The position numbers and the translations under genes were made by a program. The notes beneath the pieces are model-generated. The model made no database searches. It was not told where the DNA came from and worked only from the letters and a program-made list of their open reading frames with translations. A stretch of DNA of 8,994 bases from Chlamydiia bacterium (lineage in GTDB: Bacteria; Chlamydiota; Chlamydiia; Chlamydiales; Simkaniaceae): assembly GCA_020440405.1 (NCBI GenBank), contig JAGROF010000044.1:1-8994 (forward strand), written 5' to 3'. Shown here piece by piece: positions 7,801 through 8,994 of this stretch; positions within the stretch are counted from its first letter, which is position 1; the number at the start of each line of letters is the position of its first letter.

Positions 7801-8694
7801 TTTAAAAATGCCCTCTATAACCGAATGGATACCCAAAACCGCTCCTGCCGCCCTGTCGAAAAAGAGTATCACTTCTGGCTGGCTCCTATTTTTGGAATTT
7901 CAGGAGAAGACAACCACGGGAGAGAGCCAGGATACGATGTGTTTACCCCTGGCGGTGCCTTAGGTTTAGATGGATTCTTATTACCAAACCTCCAGTTAGG
8001 AGGAAGCATTGGGTATACCCACGCCTATATCAACTGGAAAAGGAACCGAGGGGATGGCTCCATCGATACCCTCTATGGATCTTTATTTAGCTATTTTTCC
8101 TATGACTGGCTCTCTGTTGAAGGCGCTTGGATCGCAGGTTACAATTACTATTCCACCACTCGAAATATCCGGATTGGAGGTGCAATCCCCATTCGAAGAA
8201 ATGCAAAAGCACACCACCATGGATTTGAAACCTCACTTCATGCCAAAGGAAGTTATGATGTTGTAGGCAAGTACTCACGCTTTTCTCCCTTCGTTAGTGT
8301 TGACCTTCTCTATGTTTACGAAGGATCGTTTAGTGAAAGTAGCGCCAAAAGCTTAAATTTAGACATCTCTAGTAAACACTCCAACCTCCTTCAAACAGAA
8401 GCGGGAGTGGAACTTTCCCACTGCTATAACCTCATGGGGCGAACCCTCACCCCTTTTATCGGCACCAGTTTCATCTGGGAAAAACGCTTTTCAGGAGACA
8501 AGATCGATAGCCGTCTTGAAGGATGCTCTCTGGATGTTCGCGGCTACTCGCGATCACGCATTCTCGTCGGGACAACAGCCGGCTTTATTGTTGAGTGGAA
8601 CCTCAAGTCAGCCCCCAAAGCCTCGATTTCCTACAAAGGAAAATACGGGCTCGGGTACGCCGACAACTCCATCAACCTTGAGCTGATTTATTAA
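4888..8694 (+). CDS. Type Va autotransporter with PATR repeats (surface adhesin-like)
   Basis: This 1268-residue protein is predicted to be exported by Sec and to carry its own passenger across the outer membrane. Seen: a signal peptide (1-20, cleavage near FSA-QA/DWN); a Trp/Asn-rich opening (DWNNNANWNPTTFPN) common at the start of PATR proteins; and a Gly/Thr/Asn-rich beta-helical passenger to about residue 900. Autotransporter-associated beta-strand repeats (NGGVTKTGPGTL... then YxGxTTVSxGxLxL) lie near 150-177, 314-345, 483-515 and 653-685. A linker (909-985, NSNAEKVANCLDAL...) follows. The beta-domain (about 994-1268) starts FWLAPIFGI and ends LELIY, with the terminal aromatic needed for barrel insertion. 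The mature passenger has no Cys before C918; later ones are C987, C1179 and C1213. It lacks the many GGAI/FxxN motifs of Chlamydia Pmps, so it is a different class. ATG 4888 is the only start after the in-frame stop at 4858. The role is probably adhesion or surface variation; the ligand is unknown. Confidence 0.92.
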   Translation: MIRAWYFFCVLLICPHLFSAQADWNQGGGGDWNNNANWNPTTFPNAAGDVAQLFVGIVAASSIDLGQTITIGTLNIDNANNYTVQSDTLALQVSSGNATINVTNANGNGQHTISSNITISNPLTINQASTSTFTLSGVISGSQPITFSGTETLSIAGASPNTNYTGLTTVSGGTLQLSKTVGPAIAGSAFVSGGTLETTIASQFVNTAGVTIGGGTLDLGGFAQTFPTLNFQSGTLSNGSGLILVGNGTALSMRDTTINDPLAFSGTGAIVFDATNGGTATLAGALNFGGNTHTFNIANGAATPDMLVSGAIGNGGVTKTGPGTLELTGANGYTGLTTVSQGTLNLNGAATTVPGALTINGGTVFHSMPAQLAATTVVTVNGGLWDLNGQAETIPQLNFFGGNTSLGGATLELTSNGTALVMRNTSLTDGTVLLSGTGQVVFDPTGGGTATLSTLDLGGNTHSFNIGKGPTGTDMNITGVISNGGVTKIGPGTLQFSGGSANTYGGQTTVSQGVLNLAKSSGVAIAGNATINGGSISLGNPNQIDNGATLDINSGSFLMNGHTETIATLNYLGGQVLQNGGLLHLGGAPALTMQNTILSGPIAIIGGGDIEFVGASGTAFINGTVDLSGNVVTFNIANGSAPIDMEVNGIISNGGVTKTGLGTLSLQGANTYSGGTDVQEGVLEGTTTSLQKTITSSAGTTTIFDQDFNGNFNGTLTLLGSLIKDGTGIVRFNPPTIQSVGELTTIAQGPLVVNGTLQSAGALTVAPSGTLAGTGTVSKVTTVQGTLSNGNFSIGGSSLGALTIDGNTTFSTGSLFLTQISPITNDLLSVTGGNTLTIDPGATLEFIPLPDVYVEPLLYTLAQAPGGVIGVFDNVTDPFPLFAGQLIYPGDAIQLRLILLPVSSLQGLNSNAEKVANCLDALNPTPGTDLYSVVNSLRFISSVESIEKALLSMQPSAFAALPIIKEANTLYFKNALYNRMDTQNRSCRPVEKEYHFWLAPIFGISGEDNHGREPGYDVFTPGGALGLDGFLLPNLQLGGSIGYTHAYINWKRNRGDGSIDTLYGSLFSYFSYDWLSVEGAWIAGYNYYSTTRNIRIGGAIPIRRNAKAHHHGFETSLHAKGSYDVVGKYSRFSPFVSVDLLYVYEGSFSESSAKSLNLDISSKHSNLLQTEAGVELSHCYNLMGRTLTPFIGTSFIWEKRFSGDKIDSRLEGCSLDVRGYSRSRILVGTTAGFIVEWNLKSAPKASISYKGKYGLGYADNSINLELIY
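4969..4976 (+). repeat. G8 homopolymer tract inside the autotransporter gene
   Basis: Eight uninterrupted G lie within codons for Gly28-30, seven residues after the predicted signal-peptide cleavage site. It is the longest G-run seen in the window. One extra G gives a TAA at 4989-4991; one fewer gives a TAG at 5060-5062. Both would end the protein soon after export begins. Confidence 0.9.
5380..6903 (+). repeat. Three tandem ~169-codon units in the autotransporter passenger
   Basis: The unit starts at the T-G-L-T-T-V-S type motif and recurs at 5380-5886, 5887-6399 and 6400-6903 (507, 513 and 504 bases). A fourth copy begins at 6904 (GGTDVQEG) but soon diverges. Each unit has the same order: an Ala/Gly-rich start, GGT(L/V) strands, a 'L-x-G-x-x-(Q/E)-T' and 'LNF/LNY' segment, 'TAL-MR/QNT', 'GNTHTFNI(A/G)', and a closing NGGVTK-GPGTL. 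At DNA level the closing motif is nearly identical in units 1 and 2: 32 of 33 bases match between 5827-5859 and 6334-6366, differing by one C/T. Unit 3 (6844-6876) has more third-base changes. This points to duplication of a module. Confidence 0.85.
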
Positions 8695-8779
8695 TCTCTA
8701 GTCTTTACATTTTTCTCTCGATCCAATAAGTTTCTCCATTCTTAGATATAGTTCTTTCATTTTAAAAGGAAATTCCAAT

Positions 8780-8994
8780 ATGAGGCTTAGAAACATTCTT
8801 CTCTTTCTTTGCTTGCCAGCACTCATTTGGAACGCTCCACTTGCTTGCTCTAGCCCGAGTCAAAAGCATCCAACTTTTTCTCCTTCAGATCTCCTTACCT
8901 TTGAAAACCTTTCCTATGACAAAATTACCGCTTTTATTGAAACCATAGAGTACGGAGATCCTAGCCGCTGCTTCAACAAGGCTCAAACCTATGA
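8780..8994 (+). CDS. Partial exported protein of unknown function (3' end missing)
   Basis: The frame starts at ATG 8780, preceded by AAGGA (8766-8770) with a nine-base spacer, and stays open to the right edge (71 complete codons). Seen: a signal peptide MRLRNILLFLCLPALIWNAPLACSS with two basic residues and a hydrophobic core. Cleavage could be by signal peptidase I after PLA, or by lipoprotein signal peptidase at Cys23, although Pro at -3 makes the lipobox poor. The visible mature part (SDLLTFENLSYDKITAFIETIEYGDPSRCFNKAQTY) is too short to name a family. It lies 85 bp after the autotransporter stop. A TATAGT (8747-8752) could be a -10 box, but no clear -35 accompanies it and no terminator hairpin is evident between the genes, so either co-transcription or an own promoter is possible. 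Confidence 0.75.
   Translation, partial: MRLRNILLFLCLPALIWNAPLACSSPSQKHPTFSPSDLLTFENLSYDKITAFIETIEYGDPSRCFNKAQTY

Noticed and set aside
8170..8200. GGAI motif suggesting a Chlamydia-type Pmp
   Set aside because: It occurs once and within the beta-domain. Pmps carry many GGAI/FxxN copies in the passenger, which are absent here.
8695..8779. Terminator after the autotransporter
   Set aside because: The spacer is T-rich but no stable inverted repeat before a T-run could be found by eye.

Overview
The window looks like a piece of a Gram-negative chromosome, most likely from an environmental member of the Chlamydiota (Parachlamydia/Simkania/Waddlia type). This rests on the combination of an OprB-type sugar porin, a DoxX protein, a large PATR-type autotransporter with a chlamydia-like linker and beta-domain, and moderate GC. 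It is an inference from protein style, since no taxonomic marker gene is present. No rRNA, tRNA, CRISPR array, transposase or phage gene was seen.

Layout: (1) 2-1351 (+) is the 3' part of a gene open at the left edge, a possible GT-B/EarP-like glycosyltransferase of unknown role. (2) It converges, with only 11 bp between, on a two-gene minus-strand operon. That operon is a signal-peptide-bearing Deg/HtrA serine protease with a Deg9-like C-terminus (4145-2700), followed by an OprB-family porin (2703-1363). Their stop and start codons share ATGA. (3) A short divergent promoter region (4146-4250) separates the operon from a DoxX-family membrane protein (4251-4724, +). (4) The spacer 4725-4887 holds an 83-bp imperfect palindrome whose left arm is three tandem nonamers; it resembles dispersed CACAGAG-type intergenic repeats. 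(5) 4888-8694 (+) encodes a 1268-residue type Va autotransporter: signal peptide, beta-helical passenger with three tandem ~169-residue units each closing in an autotransporter-associated beta-strand repeat, linker, and a 12-strand-type beta-domain ending in Tyr. (6) 8780-8994 (+) starts a further exported protein cut by the right edge.

Five of the six genes encode envelope proteins (periplasmic protease, outer-membrane porin, inner-membrane DoxX, surface autotransporter, exported protein), so the region reads as a cell-surface locus. The protease-porin pair is probably translationally coupled. The most striking observation is an uninterrupted G8 tract just after the autotransporter signal peptide. 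Gain or loss of one G would stop translation within about 30 codons, which makes it a candidate phase-variation switch like the poly-G tracts known in some chlamydial pmp genes.
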